A stretch of 19,959 nucleotides of DNA from JAHDBG01 sp963922685 (GTDB lineage Bacteria > Pseudomonadota > Gammaproteobacteria > Chromatiales > Chromatiaceae), in assembly GCA_963922685.1 (NCBI GenBank), contig CAWUJM010000034.1, forward strand, positions 1 through 19,959, given 5' to 3'. Below the pieces are notes generated by a model. It searched no databases. It was given only the letters and a program-made list of their open reading frames with translations, and was not told the DNA's origin. The position numbers were made by a program, and so were the translations under genes. Each line of letters begins with the position of its first letter. The stretch's first letter is position 1. Of the stretch, positions 1-6,406 are shown in pieces.

Positions 1-3000
1 ATCCGGGCTGAATGCCACGCTGGTCACCCAACCGGTATGGCCTTGCAGGCAGCGTGTTTCCGTCCCGGCGGCCAAATCCCATAGCCGGACCGTGCCATCA
101 CGACTGCCGCTGAGTGCGGAGTGGCCATCCGGGCTGAATGAAACGCTGAGTACCTGATCTGTATGGCCCCGCAGGCAGCGCGTTTCATCCCCGGTGACCA
201 GATCCCACAGTCGCACCGTGCCATCGCGACTACCACTGAGGGCAGAGCGGCCATCCGGGCTGATCGCCACACTCGTAAACTGGGTTGCGGTTGGAATATG
301 CACCACCTGGCCCGTCGGAATGTCCTGCCAGTGTTGCCATGTGCATTGTTGCTGCCACGGTGTGGGCAAGGTTGTGCCTGAACCGCGTGCGGATGCCAGC
401 CCCTGTGGCAGACCGCTGCAATTGGTAAAGGTGCAATGGTCAAACGTTGCATTCGCCAGCTGGGTGTGTTGAAAGTCGCATGTGCGAAAGTGGATGCGTT
501 CGGCCTGCCAGCGATTTAACTGGGCATCGGCCAGATTCACCTGCTGCCAGATGACTGATGCACCGGTTGTCTCCAGTCCGCGCAGATCCAGGCCGCTGAG
601 GTTGGCGCCCACCGGTAAGGTGTGATCCGGATGCAGTTCATGTTGCATCCGTACGCAGAATAGCCTGGCCTCAGCCGCCGTCTTAGCACACAGGATCTGG
701 TTGATGTCAGCCTGTAGTCTGGTCTGGGTGTTATTGCTCTGAGCGATGGCATGTACAAACTGTCGGGTTTCCCGGCTGATGGTGTGGCGGCTCAATGATG
801 CCAGATGCTGGTGATCCGGTAATGCCTGCAATAAGGCCTCTGCCAGAAAATATTCAAAGAATGAGGTATGTGCAAAGCGGAATTTATCCGCCTTGTCGCG
901 TACCAGAAAGCTGGCATTTTCCAGTTCGGTATGCAGCAGGTTGCGGGTATTGAGCCGGGTCGAGGCCAGAATGTTCTGAATGCCTGGGTGGCTGCGTGCA
1001 AATGTATCAAACCAGTCTTCCAGATCATCTGCCGGCAGGTGTTGTAAGGCGCGTTGTTGCAGATGCGCTGCCAGTGCAATCAGGATTTGTTTGCGATCCC
1101 GTCTGGTTAGCAATGGTTCTTTTTCGTGATCACGTTCAATACCATTCTGAAACAGTTCATCGTATATGGTGGCGATGTTGATCGGCAGGCCCTGCTGATG
1201 GCGTTCAATCAGTTGATCCGCCGTCTCGGTGATAAACCGGGCCATGATCGGGCGGGTGGCCAGTCCGGGCAGGTCGTGAATCTTTTGTATCAGGTCAAAT
1301 GCGTGTGCACCCTGTTCGGCACCGAGCTGGCACTCAAACAGTTCCCGGATCTGTGCCAGCGACAGGGGTGCCATGTGGTACACCTGATACTGATTGCTGC
1401 GGCTGTGGTCGCGGTGCGCGCCAGCAAAAAAACCAGCCTGTTCGCGCAGATCGCGAAAGAAATGGGTGCGACAGGTCAATAACAACCGGGTCGGGCAGGC
1501 ACTGAAGTCAGCCGTTGCGGCGCGGGCTTCTGCCTGACGCACCGCGCTCGGGATGATCTGCAGAAACTGGCGGTATAAGGTCACGGCATGGTCGCGTCCG
1601 ATACGATTGCCGATTTCATCCAGGCCATCAAAGATGACCACACAAGGCTCAGTCTCAATCAGCTTGCGCACTTGTCCGGCATTCATGTGTTCGGTTTTTT
1701 CTGGTTCCAGAGCGATCAGGATCAGGTCGTTGATCTCAATGGTGACTGCCTCGCCATGTCGGGTCTGCGGAATCACCCGGCGCAGATCAAGATAGACCGG
1801 GATCGGTACGGCGTTGCTCTGTTGTCTGGCCTCATGCAGTTTTTTTGCCAGTAGTTGTGCCGTGACTGTCTTACCCATGCCAAAACCACCCAGTAACACA
1901 GTGATACGCTGGGCCGATCCGGTTGCGCAGACCCGTTCAAACAGGGTCTGTACTGCCGGCATAGTGTCTGCGGTGGTCGTGTCGTCGCCTTTGCTGGTCT
2001 GTATCCGGGCCTCAATCGCCCGGTGCGCCTCAAGATCCAGTTTGCCTGGCCAGTGGTGGTGTGTCACATCGTGCAGGGATACTGGTTTCAGAGATCTGGT
2101 TTTTTGCGGCGGTGGTTGGACACTGGCCAGATATTGACAGATTTGTTCCCGGATTGTCTGCACGAACTCGTCTTTGGTGTGTTCGCCTGTGTCTTCCCAT
2201 AATTGGGTCAGGTTGGCATAGTCCCGGAATTTGAACGCCGGATAGTTGGGTATGGCGCGGTATGGCGCGCATAAATCATCACGTGTGTTGATCAGTTGTA
2301 TCACGCAATAAGGTCGCTGATCTGACGGGCCGAGCCGATTGTAGAATATCTTTGCTTCGTGCTGGCAGTCCTTGCTTTGACACCACTTGTCACTGGTCAT
2401 AAACAGTGCAAAATCGGAATCTGCTGCCGCAGGCAGATACTGATCTTCCATGCGGTTGATGTTGCCGCGCATATCATCCCGGTCAAACCAGAGCTTGATA
2501 TTAAATTCCTGACCCCAGGGTGCTGGCAGATGTGTGCAGCTTGCTCTGAGTTTGGCGACAAACTCATCCAGATAGCGTTCGATGTTGTCTGATTGCTCCC
2601 AGGCATGACTGATAAAGACCTGGTATTCGGGTGGTTTCAGGAGGTTTGGCTCGGTGGTTTCTCCGGGTGTTTCGCGCACTGAGTCTGCGCTGACCTGTGC
2701 CTGCAGGATGCGCCGCTGTTCGCGCTGTATCGCCTGCTGATTCCAGGTCATCCGGAATGCTTGTTTTGTTGAGGTCAGCCGCAACAGGGGTGGTTCAGTG
2801 TCCGGTGTGATATTCCGCACGGTCTGGTTAATGCGCTGGATGCGCTTGCGGATGACAGCTGCTGCTGGTGCTGTTCCTTCCTGGCTGGTCAGGTGTGCCA
2901 GCACGGCTTGTTTGTCTGCCAGGCTGACGCCTGTTTCTCCACTGTCGCGGTTTTCGCAGCGGAACATGGCCTCCAGCAGCTGCCAGCAGACCGGCGGCAG

Positions 3001-3048
3001 TTCCGACCGGAGTGTGTCCTGATACAAATCGTATAATCTGTGTGCCAT
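1..3048 (-). CDS. TIR-NACHT-WD40 NLR-like signalling NTPase (partial, 3' end beyond window)
   Basis: The frame is open from ATG 3048 to the window edge, giving 1016 residues with no stop. An AGGAG Shine-Dalgarno at 3056-3060 supports the start. Domains in order: residues 1-135 are a possible winged-helix segment. Residues 141-310 are a TIR domain starting EYQVFISHAWE, with a likely catalytic Glu near 231 in the WC...HE motif. Residues 380-740 are a NACHT-type STAND NTPase with Walker A GGFGMGKT (387-394), Walker B VVIFDGLDE (470-478), LLLTCR (522-527) and FAHTSFFEYFLAEAL (725-739). Residues 815-880 are pentapeptide-like (ANLSG, VNLADAQL, NATFDHCTF), and from 915 there are WD40 repeats ending in VRLWDL. 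TIR domains of this class often hydrolyse NAD+, and NACHT proteins oligomerise when the repeat sensor is engaged. A role in phage defence or cell death is inferred. The number of WD40 blades and the stop lie outside the window. Confidence 0.93.
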   Translation of the reverse strand, partial: MAHRLYDLYQDTLRSELPPVCWQLLEAMFRCENRDSGETGVSLADKQAVLAHLTSQEGTAPAAAVIRKRIQRINQTVRNITPDTEPPLLRLTSTKQAFRMTWNQQAIQREQRRILQAQVSADSVRETPGETTEPNLLKPPEYQVFISHAWEQSDNIERYLDEFVAKLRASCTHLPAPWGQEFNIKLWFDRDDMRGNINRMEDQYLPAAADSDFALFMTSDKWCQSKDCQHEAKIFYNRLGPSDQRPYCVIQLINTRDDLCAPYRAIPNYPAFKFRDYANLTQLWEDTGEHTKDEFVQTIREQICQYLASVQPPPQKTRSLKPVSLHDVTHHHWPGKLDLEAHRAIEARIQTSKGDDTTTADTMPAVQTLFERVCATGSAQRITVLLGGFGMGKTVTAQLLAKKLHEARQQSNAVPIPVYLDLRRVIPQTRHGEAVTIEINDLILIALEPEKTEHMNAGQVRKLIETEPCVVIFDGLDEIGNRIGRDHAVTLYRQFLQIIPSAVRQAEARAATADFSACPTRLLLTCRTHFFRDLREQAGFFAGAHRDHSRSNQYQVYHMAPLSLAQIRELFECQLGAEQGAHAFDLIQKIHDLPGLATRPIMARFITETADQLIERHQQGLPINIATIYDELFQNGIERDHEKEPLLTRRDRKQILIALAAHLQQRALQHLPADDLEDWFDTFARSHPGIQNILASTRLNTRNLLHTELENASFLVRDKADKFRFAHTSFFEYFLAEALLQALPDHQHLASLSRHTISRETRQFVHAIAQSNNTQTRLQADINQILCAKTAAEARLFCVRMQHELHPDHTLPVGANLSGLDLRGLETTGASVIWQQVNLADAQLNRWQAERIHFRTCDFQHTQLANATFDHCTFTNCSGLPQGLASARGSGTTLPTPWQQQCTWQHWQDIPTGQVVHIPTATQFTSVAISPDGRSALSGSRDGTVRLWDLVTGDETRCLRGHTDQVLSVSFSPDGHSALSGSRDGTVRLWDLAAGTETRCLQGHTGWVTSVAFSPD

Positions 3049-3084
3049 GTATAGACTCCTGAATTTTGCGATGTCACACTTGTC

Positions 3085-3113
3085 ACAATAATGTAAGGGT
3101 GTGCCTCAGTCAA
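3085..3113 (-). promoter_or_regulatory. Putative promoter of the TIR-NACHT-WD40 gene
   Basis: On the minus strand a TTGACT -35 (3108-3113) and a TATTGT -10 (3085-3090) are separated by exactly 17 nt, with the start codon about 37 nt downstream of the -10. The -10 is a weak match. Two direct heptamers, TGTGACA on the minus strand (plus-strand TGTCACA at 3072-3078 and 3081-3087), lie over and just after the -10, where a regulator could bind. Confidence 0.45.
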
Positions 3114-3171
3114 TAGCAGGTGCCTGCCTGAAAAGAGTGACTCAGGGGAGTATCGCACGGTACTTGCTGGG

Positions 3172-3278
3172 GCATGATCCGGGTCTGTGCCCGGGGGCGT
3201 CTGCGGCCATGGATGGCCGCAGCCGAGCCCCCACGGATGGGTTGATGGCGTCCCCCGGCGCACAGACCCGGGTCATGC
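3172..3278. repeat. Long palindromic element, copy 1 (conserved core, base-paired arms)
   Basis: A left arm (3172-3196, starting GCATGATCCGGG) pairs with a right arm (3252-3278, ending CCCGGGTCATGC) over about 26 bp, with one T/G wobble and one single-base bulge. Inside is a core of about 56 bp (3197-3252) containing the perfect hairpin CTGCGGCC / GGCCGCAG (3201-3208 and 3215-3222). The same core occurs in reverse orientation at 12726-12780, identical except in the hairpin loop and a base or two near the end. The element lies after yidD and before the TIR-NACHT promoter, so it may also end transcription of the ribosomal operon, although there is no T-tract. Confidence 0.85.
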
Positions 3279-3335
3279 TGATGTGAGATTGATACCACCA
3301 CATCAGATTGCATCGCTGCGGTGTGCCAGTCCGGG

Positions 3336-3575
3336 TCAGTCTGAATCGTGTTCTGCTGGTGGTTCGGGTACCGGATCGTAGCCGCCGGCGTGCCAGGGGT
3401 GGCAGCGTCCCAGGCGTTTCAGGCCGAGCCAGATGCCGCGTCGTACTCCCCAGTGGGTGATCGCGTCCATCATGTAGGCGGAACAGGTTGGCAGGTAGCG
3501 GCACTGATTCCCGAGGATCGGGCTGATGCAGAGTTGATAGGCCCGGATCAGTCCCAGGCACAGTCGTGTCAGCAT
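3336..3575 (-). CDS. yidD: YidD, membrane protein insertion efficiency factor
   Basis: The 79-residue protein is a small, basic, membrane-associated factor that assists insertion of inner-membrane proteins via YidC/Sec. The family signature is clear: an amphipathic N-terminus (LIRAYQLCISPILGNQCRY), then the Cys-rich LPTCSAY motif at 29-34, GLKRLGRCHPWHAGGYDPVP at 51-70 and an acidic tail. E. coli YidD has 85 residues. The frame stays open upstream to 3905, but the extra residues are Pro/Arg/His-rich shadow sequence inside nadD, so I chose the ATG at 3575 that matches the family start. It begins 8 nt after the nadD stop with little Shine-Dalgarno, which suggests translational coupling. In many Proteobacteria yidD sits between rnpA and yidC; here it closes the rpsF-rplI-nadD operon. 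Confidence 0.92.
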   Translation of the reverse strand: MLTRLCLGLIRAYQLCISPILGNQCRYLPTCSAYMMDAITHWGVRRGIWLGLKRLGRCHPWHAGGYDPVPEPPAEHDSD

Positions 3576-3583
3576 CGGTCGGC

Positions 3584-4198
3584 TCAGCCTGGGGTCTGAT
3601 ACAGCCGTTGTTGCCGGATCAGTGTGCGGACGGCCGGGACGGTCTGGCGCATGGCGGTCTGGTCGCCTTGTGCCAGGGCGTTGCGGATAGCGGTTGAGGA
3701 GATGGCGGGGAGGGTGACGGTATGTTGATACACCAGCCCGGATGCGCACTGGTGCAGTGCTGATACGGTGTCGGTGTGGTGCAGGATGAGGTTGGGCGTG
3801 TGGCCGGTGCGTCGGGCGACGATCAGGTGGGCAAGTTGCTGTATCTGCTGCGGTTTGTGCCAGCGATGCAGCTGGGAAAAGGTGTCTGACCCCATGATCA
3901 GGCACAGGGTCTGACCGGGCAGGCGTGTCTGCAGTTCAGTCAGTGTGTCCACCATGTAAGACGGGCCACCCCGTGCTATCTCAATGGTATCGACACAGAA
4001 TGCTGGCTGGTCCGCAATGGTTGCCTGTACCATCGCCTGCCGTTGTGCGGCACTGGCGTGGGGTTGTGTCTTGTGGACGGCCTGGTGCAGTGGTATCCAG
4101 CGTATCTGGCTGAGTCCGAGGGTGTGCCGGACTGACTCAGCCAGTGCCAGATGCCCCAGATGGGGCGGGTCAAAGGTGCCGCCAAAGATGCCGATCAT
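3584..4198 (-). CDS. nadD: Nicotinate-mononucleotide adenylyltransferase
   Basis: The 204-residue enzyme adenylates nicotinate mononucleotide to deamido-NAD with ATP, a cytosolic step of NAD biosynthesis. The nucleotidyltransferase signature GIFGGTFDPPHLGHL is at residues 3-17, with the HxGH motif as HLGH (13-16). The substrate-binding GGPSYMVDTL follows at 77-86, LIMGSDTF at 100-107, and the C-terminal ISSTAIR motif at 166-172. Start ATG 4198 begins directly at the first beta strand, as usual; the open frame runs further upstream to 4513 but only through rplI shadow. It follows rplI by 20 nt and precedes yidD by 8 nt, so it is probably transcribed with the ribosomal-protein operon. Length is normal for the family. 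Confidence 0.95.
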   Translation of the reverse strand: MIGIFGGTFDPPHLGHLALAESVRHTLGLSQIRWIPLHQAVHKTQPHASAAQRQAMVQATIADQPAFCVDTIEIARGGPSYMVDTLTELQTRLPGQTLCLIMGSDTFSQLHRWHKPQQIQQLAHLIVARRTGHTPNLILHHTDTVSALHQCASGLVYQHTVTLPAISSTAIRNALAQGDQTAMRQTVPAVRTLIRQQRLYQTPG

Positions 4199-4218
4199 AT
4201 CCGGCAGGCGGTTGGGGG

Positions 4219-4671
4219 TCAGGCAGCGACCACGTGCACAGGTAGTGTGGCCTCGACATCGGTATGCAGGTGGATGGTGACGGTATGGTCGCCTGCCTGG
4301 CGGAACGGGCCATCGGCCAGCCGGATTTCGCTGCGTTCCAGGGTCACTCCGATCCGGGCACAGGCGGCGATGATATCTCTGGCGCCGACTGAACCGAACA
4401 GTCTGCCTTCTTCGCCGGCCTTGTGTGCGATGGTCACGCCATCCGGTAAGGCGTCCAGGTGTGCCTTGCGGGCCTCTGCGGCCTGTTGTTTTGCCAGTGC
4501 TTGGCGTTCCCATTCGGCGCGTTGCTGTTCAAATTCGGCCAGATTCTGTTTGCTGGCGAATACCGCTTTGCCCTGTGGTATCAGAAAGTTGCGGGCGTAT
4601 CCGGGCCGGACCTGAACCAGCTCGCCCAGTGCACCAAGATTCGGAACCTTATCTAATAAAATCACGTTCAT
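4219..4671 (-). CDS. rplI: 50S ribosomal protein L9
   Basis: The 150-residue protein (E. coli 149) is L9 of the large subunit, which binds 23S rRNA near the L1 stalk base and helps hold reading frame. The N-terminal domain opens MNVILLDKVPNLGALGELVQVRPGYARNFLIP-like, the standard L9 signature (residues 1-32). It is followed by the long Ala/Gln/Glu-rich connecting helix (about 42-75) and a C-terminal domain with GRLFGSVGARDI. It starts 21 nt after the DUF2232 gene ends, with an AAGG sequence upstream. It belongs to the minus-strand operon with rpsF and rpsR. Confidence 0.97.
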   Translation of the reverse strand: MNVILLDKVPNLGALGELVQVRPGYARNFLIPQGKAVFASKQNLAEFEQQRAEWERQALAKQQAAEARKAHLDALPDGVTIAHKAGEEGRLFGSVGARDIIAACARIGVTLERSEIRLADGPFRQAGDHTVTIHLHTDVEATLPVHVVAA

Positions 4672-4692
4672 GAAGAAGACCTTAAGATAGTG

Positions 4693-5616
4693 CTATCTGT
4701 CGTGTGGCGGGTGTTTTCTGTGTTGCAGCCGGGTGCGAAAATCCCACCAGCCGTCAAGATAGCCGGCGAGTGAGGCGATATTCAGGCTGAATGGCATGCC
4801 CAGTAGCAGCATCACGTAGGTGCCGGTCAGCCAGAACCGCCTGATCTGAAAATGTCTCGCCAGATGATGGAATAAGCTGAGTGCCTGCAGTACAAACAGG
4901 ACGATCATGACCAGATATAACTGGCTGGGTAATCCGGCACTGCTTTCTGCGCCGAGCAGGGCGGGTATCAGTAACAGCGGTGCGATGATCAGCCAGCTGC
5001 GTGAAAAGCGCAGGGCCTGAAAGGCCCGGGCGAAATCGTGTGTCTCACGCAGGGTCGCCTCGGCCCATAAGGCCAGCAGCAGTGCGCTGCTGTTGAGCAT
5101 AAACCAGCTGGCCGCTATGGCACCCGGCATCCAGGTGGCCATGGCATTCACCAGTACCTGCTGTTGTTCCGGTTCCGGCAGCAGGACGTCCAGCTGGGCC
5201 TGCAGCAGGTTGCTGATCAGTCCGCGCCAGAATTCAACCGGTGCATCCAGTGCCAGGAATTGCAGCCCGACCAGCAGCCAGGCCCCGATCATGGCCGGTT
5301 CCAGGGTACCTGCCAGGCTGCGACCGCGCCGCAACAGCCAGCCGGAACTCCAGGCGGACAGCCATAACCAGCTGGCGGGCAACAACAATGCCCAGGGCGA
5401 GACTGACAGGATGCTGCCGAGCAGGCCCAGTCCGGCCAGACTGGCCAGTATGATCCACAGGCCTTCGCGCATGCCATTGCGCAGTGTACTGAGTGCGATA
5501 ATGGCCGCACTGGCAATCAGCATGGGCGAGAATAGCAGCGCACCGCAGGCTGCAGCCAGGGTTGCCAGTATCGCCTGGACGCGACCCTGCATGATGCGGG
5601 CCAGCAGCGGCTTCAT
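4693..5616 (-). CDS. DUF2232-type polytopic membrane protein
   Basis: The 307-residue protein is almost entirely hydrophobic. Likely membrane segments fall near residues 15-42, 52-91 (probably two), 105-123, 156-186, 207-222, 229-256 and 260-285, about eight helices, followed by a short basic tail. Its size and its place between rpsR and rplI match the DUF2232 (YybS-like) family, commonly found in that slot in gammaproteobacteria. Its function is not established to my knowledge, and I assign it by position and hydropathy rather than a catalytic motif. It starts 18 nt after the rpsR stop with an AAGG about 11 nt ahead. A transport or envelope role is conceivable but unsupported. Confidence 0.8.
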   Translation of the reverse strand: MKPLLARIMQGRVQAILATLAAACGALLFSPMLIASAAIIALSTLRNGMREGLWIILASLAGLGLLGSILSVSPWALLLPASWLWLSAWSSGWLLRRGRSLAGTLEPAMIGAWLLVGLQFLALDAPVEFWRGLISNLLQAQLDVLLPEPEQQQVLVNAMATWMPGAIAASWFMLNSSALLLALWAEATLRETHDFARAFQALRFSRSWLIIAPLLLIPALLGAESSAGLPSQLYLVMIVLFVLQALSLFHHLARHFQIRRFWLTGTYVMLLLGMPFSLNIASLAGYLDGWWDFRTRLQHRKHPPHDR

Positions 5617-5634
5617 CGCAATGGTACCTTGATG

Positions 5635-5862
5635 CTACTGGTGGTTGTGGGAATAGGGCAGCAGGGCCAGAAAGCGGGCACGCTTCACCGCAGTTGCCAG
5701 CTGACGCTGAAAGCGGGCACGGGTCGCCGTGATCCGGCTGGGAATGATCTTGCCGGTTTCGGTGATATTCTGTTGTAGTAATTCCAGATCTTTATAATCT
5801 ATCTGCTGAATGCCTTCGGCGGTGAAGCGGCAATATCTGCGACGGTGATGATGGTAGGGCAT
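5635..5862 (-). CDS. rpsR: 30S ribosomal protein S18
   Basis: The 75-residue protein has the same length as E. coli S18. It has the basic N-terminus HHHRRRYCRFTAEGIQQIDYKD-like (residues 4-25), TETGKIIPSRITATRARFQRQL (35-56) and the VKRARFLALLPY C-terminus (59-70). S18 binds S6 and 16S rRNA in the small-subunit platform. An AAGGAAA Shine-Dalgarno lies about 9 nt upstream of the ATG. It is 22 nt downstream of rpsF, the usual arrangement for co-production of the S6:S18 pair. Confidence 0.97.
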   Translation of the reverse strand: MPYHHHRRRYCRFTAEGIQQIDYKDLELLQQNITETGKIIPSRITATRARFQRQLATAVKRARFLALLPYSHNHQ

Positions 5863-5884
5863 GCGGAATTTCCTTCTGGTGGGT

Positions 5885-6244
5885 TCAGCTGACTGCGGCT
5901 TCCGGGGCCGCTGCGGTCTGTTCTTCTGCTGGCCGGGCCAGCGGTGAGGCTGCGGTGATTGCTTTTTTGCGGCGGATCACCAGACGGCGCAGAATCGCAT
6001 CATTAAAGCGGAAGGCCTGTTCCAGCCCGGCCAGTGTGTCAGCATTGCACTCAATGTTCATCAGCACATAATGTGCCTTCTGCATCTTTTCGATCGGGTA
6101 TGCCAGCTGGCGGCGGCCCCAGTCTTCCAGACGATGGATACAGCCACCGTCATCTGTGATAATGGCCCGGTAGCGTTCCAGCAGCTCCGGTACACTGTCG
6201 CTGTGATCCTGGTGCACCAGAAACACAATTTCGTAATGACGCAT
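5885..6244 (-). CDS. rpsF: 30S ribosomal protein S6
   Basis: The 119-residue protein has MRHYEIVFLVHQDHSD at the N-terminus, GGCIHRLEDWGRRQLAYPIEK (residues 34-54) and KAHYVLMNIE (56-65), the S6 ferredoxin-like fold. The Ala/Glu-rich C-terminal extension is typical of proteobacterial S6. I chose ATG 6244 because an AGGGAG Shine-Dalgarno (6250-6255) lies 5 nt before it; an in-frame GTG at 6250 overlaps that Shine-Dalgarno and is unlikely to be used. It is the first gene of the operon rpsF-rpsR-DUF2232-rplI-nadD-yidD. Confidence 0.97.
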   Translation of the reverse strand: MRHYEIVFLVHQDHSDSVPELLERYRAIITDDGGCIHRLEDWGRRQLAYPIEKMQKAHYVLMNIECNADTLAGLEQAFRFNDAILRRLVIRRKKAITAASPLARPAEEQTAAAPEAAVS

Positions 6245-6266
6245 GGTCACTCCCTGTGGGTCAGCA

Positions 6267-6291
6267 GCTTCCTGTTATGCAACAGTGAAGC
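6267..6291 (-). promoter_or_regulatory. Hairpin in the rpsF leader
   Basis: On the minus strand GCTTC pairs with GAAGC and CTGTT with AACAG around a GCAT loop, with one bulged A, a 10-bp stem starting about 23 nt upstream of the rpsF ATG. A second hairpin CATCTGC / GCAGATG (6301-6319) lies upstream in the same leader. S6:S18 is known to repress its own mRNA in several bacteria by binding a leader with a CCG bulge; I do not see that motif, so an autoregulatory role here is only a possibility. Confidence 0.4.
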
Positions 6292-6334
6292 AAGGAGAAG
6301 CATCTGCTGCCTGCAGATGATTTAAGGGCAGGCG

Positions 6335-6363
6335 ATTCTAGGCAAGTGCCTGTGTTGTTGCAA
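6335..6363 (-). promoter_or_regulatory. Promoter of the rpsF operon
   Basis: On the minus strand a TTGCAA -35 (6358-6363) and a TAGAAT -10 (6335-6340) are separated by exactly 17 nt. This is a good sigma70-type match about 85-90 nt upstream of the rpsF start, leaving a structured leader. The divergent rseP start is at 6407, so the promoter sits in the shared 162-bp gap. Confidence 0.65.
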
Positions 6364-6406
6364 GTCTTTTCGCATACCTGTCTGCGGGCAGGAGGACATT
6401 TGTCTG

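Noticed and set aside
1..378. Regularly spaced repeats that could suggest a CRISPR array
   Set aside because: The 126-bp period is continuous coding sequence with diverged units and no spacers; it encodes WD40 blades.
3172..3278. Integron attC site
   Set aside because: attC sites conserve their outer core-site ends (GTTRRRY type) and vary inside; here the middle is conserved and no such ends or integrase are seen.
3101..3381. Small open frames across the palindrome region on both strands
   Set aside because: They arise from the symmetric GC-rich palindrome, lack Shine-Dalgarno sites and have no recognisable protein features.
3576..3905. N-terminal extension of YidD in a longer open frame
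   Set aside because: The extra residues are low-complexity Pro/Arg/His shadow of nadD in another frame; the family start is ATG 3575.
4199..4513. N-terminal extension of NadD
   Set aside because: It overlaps rplI on the same strand in another frame, and the Rossmann fold begins right at ATG 4198.
6245..6250. GTG start for rpsF
   Set aside because: The GTG lies within the AGGGAG Shine-Dalgarno region; ATG 6244 gives the standard MRHYEIV start.
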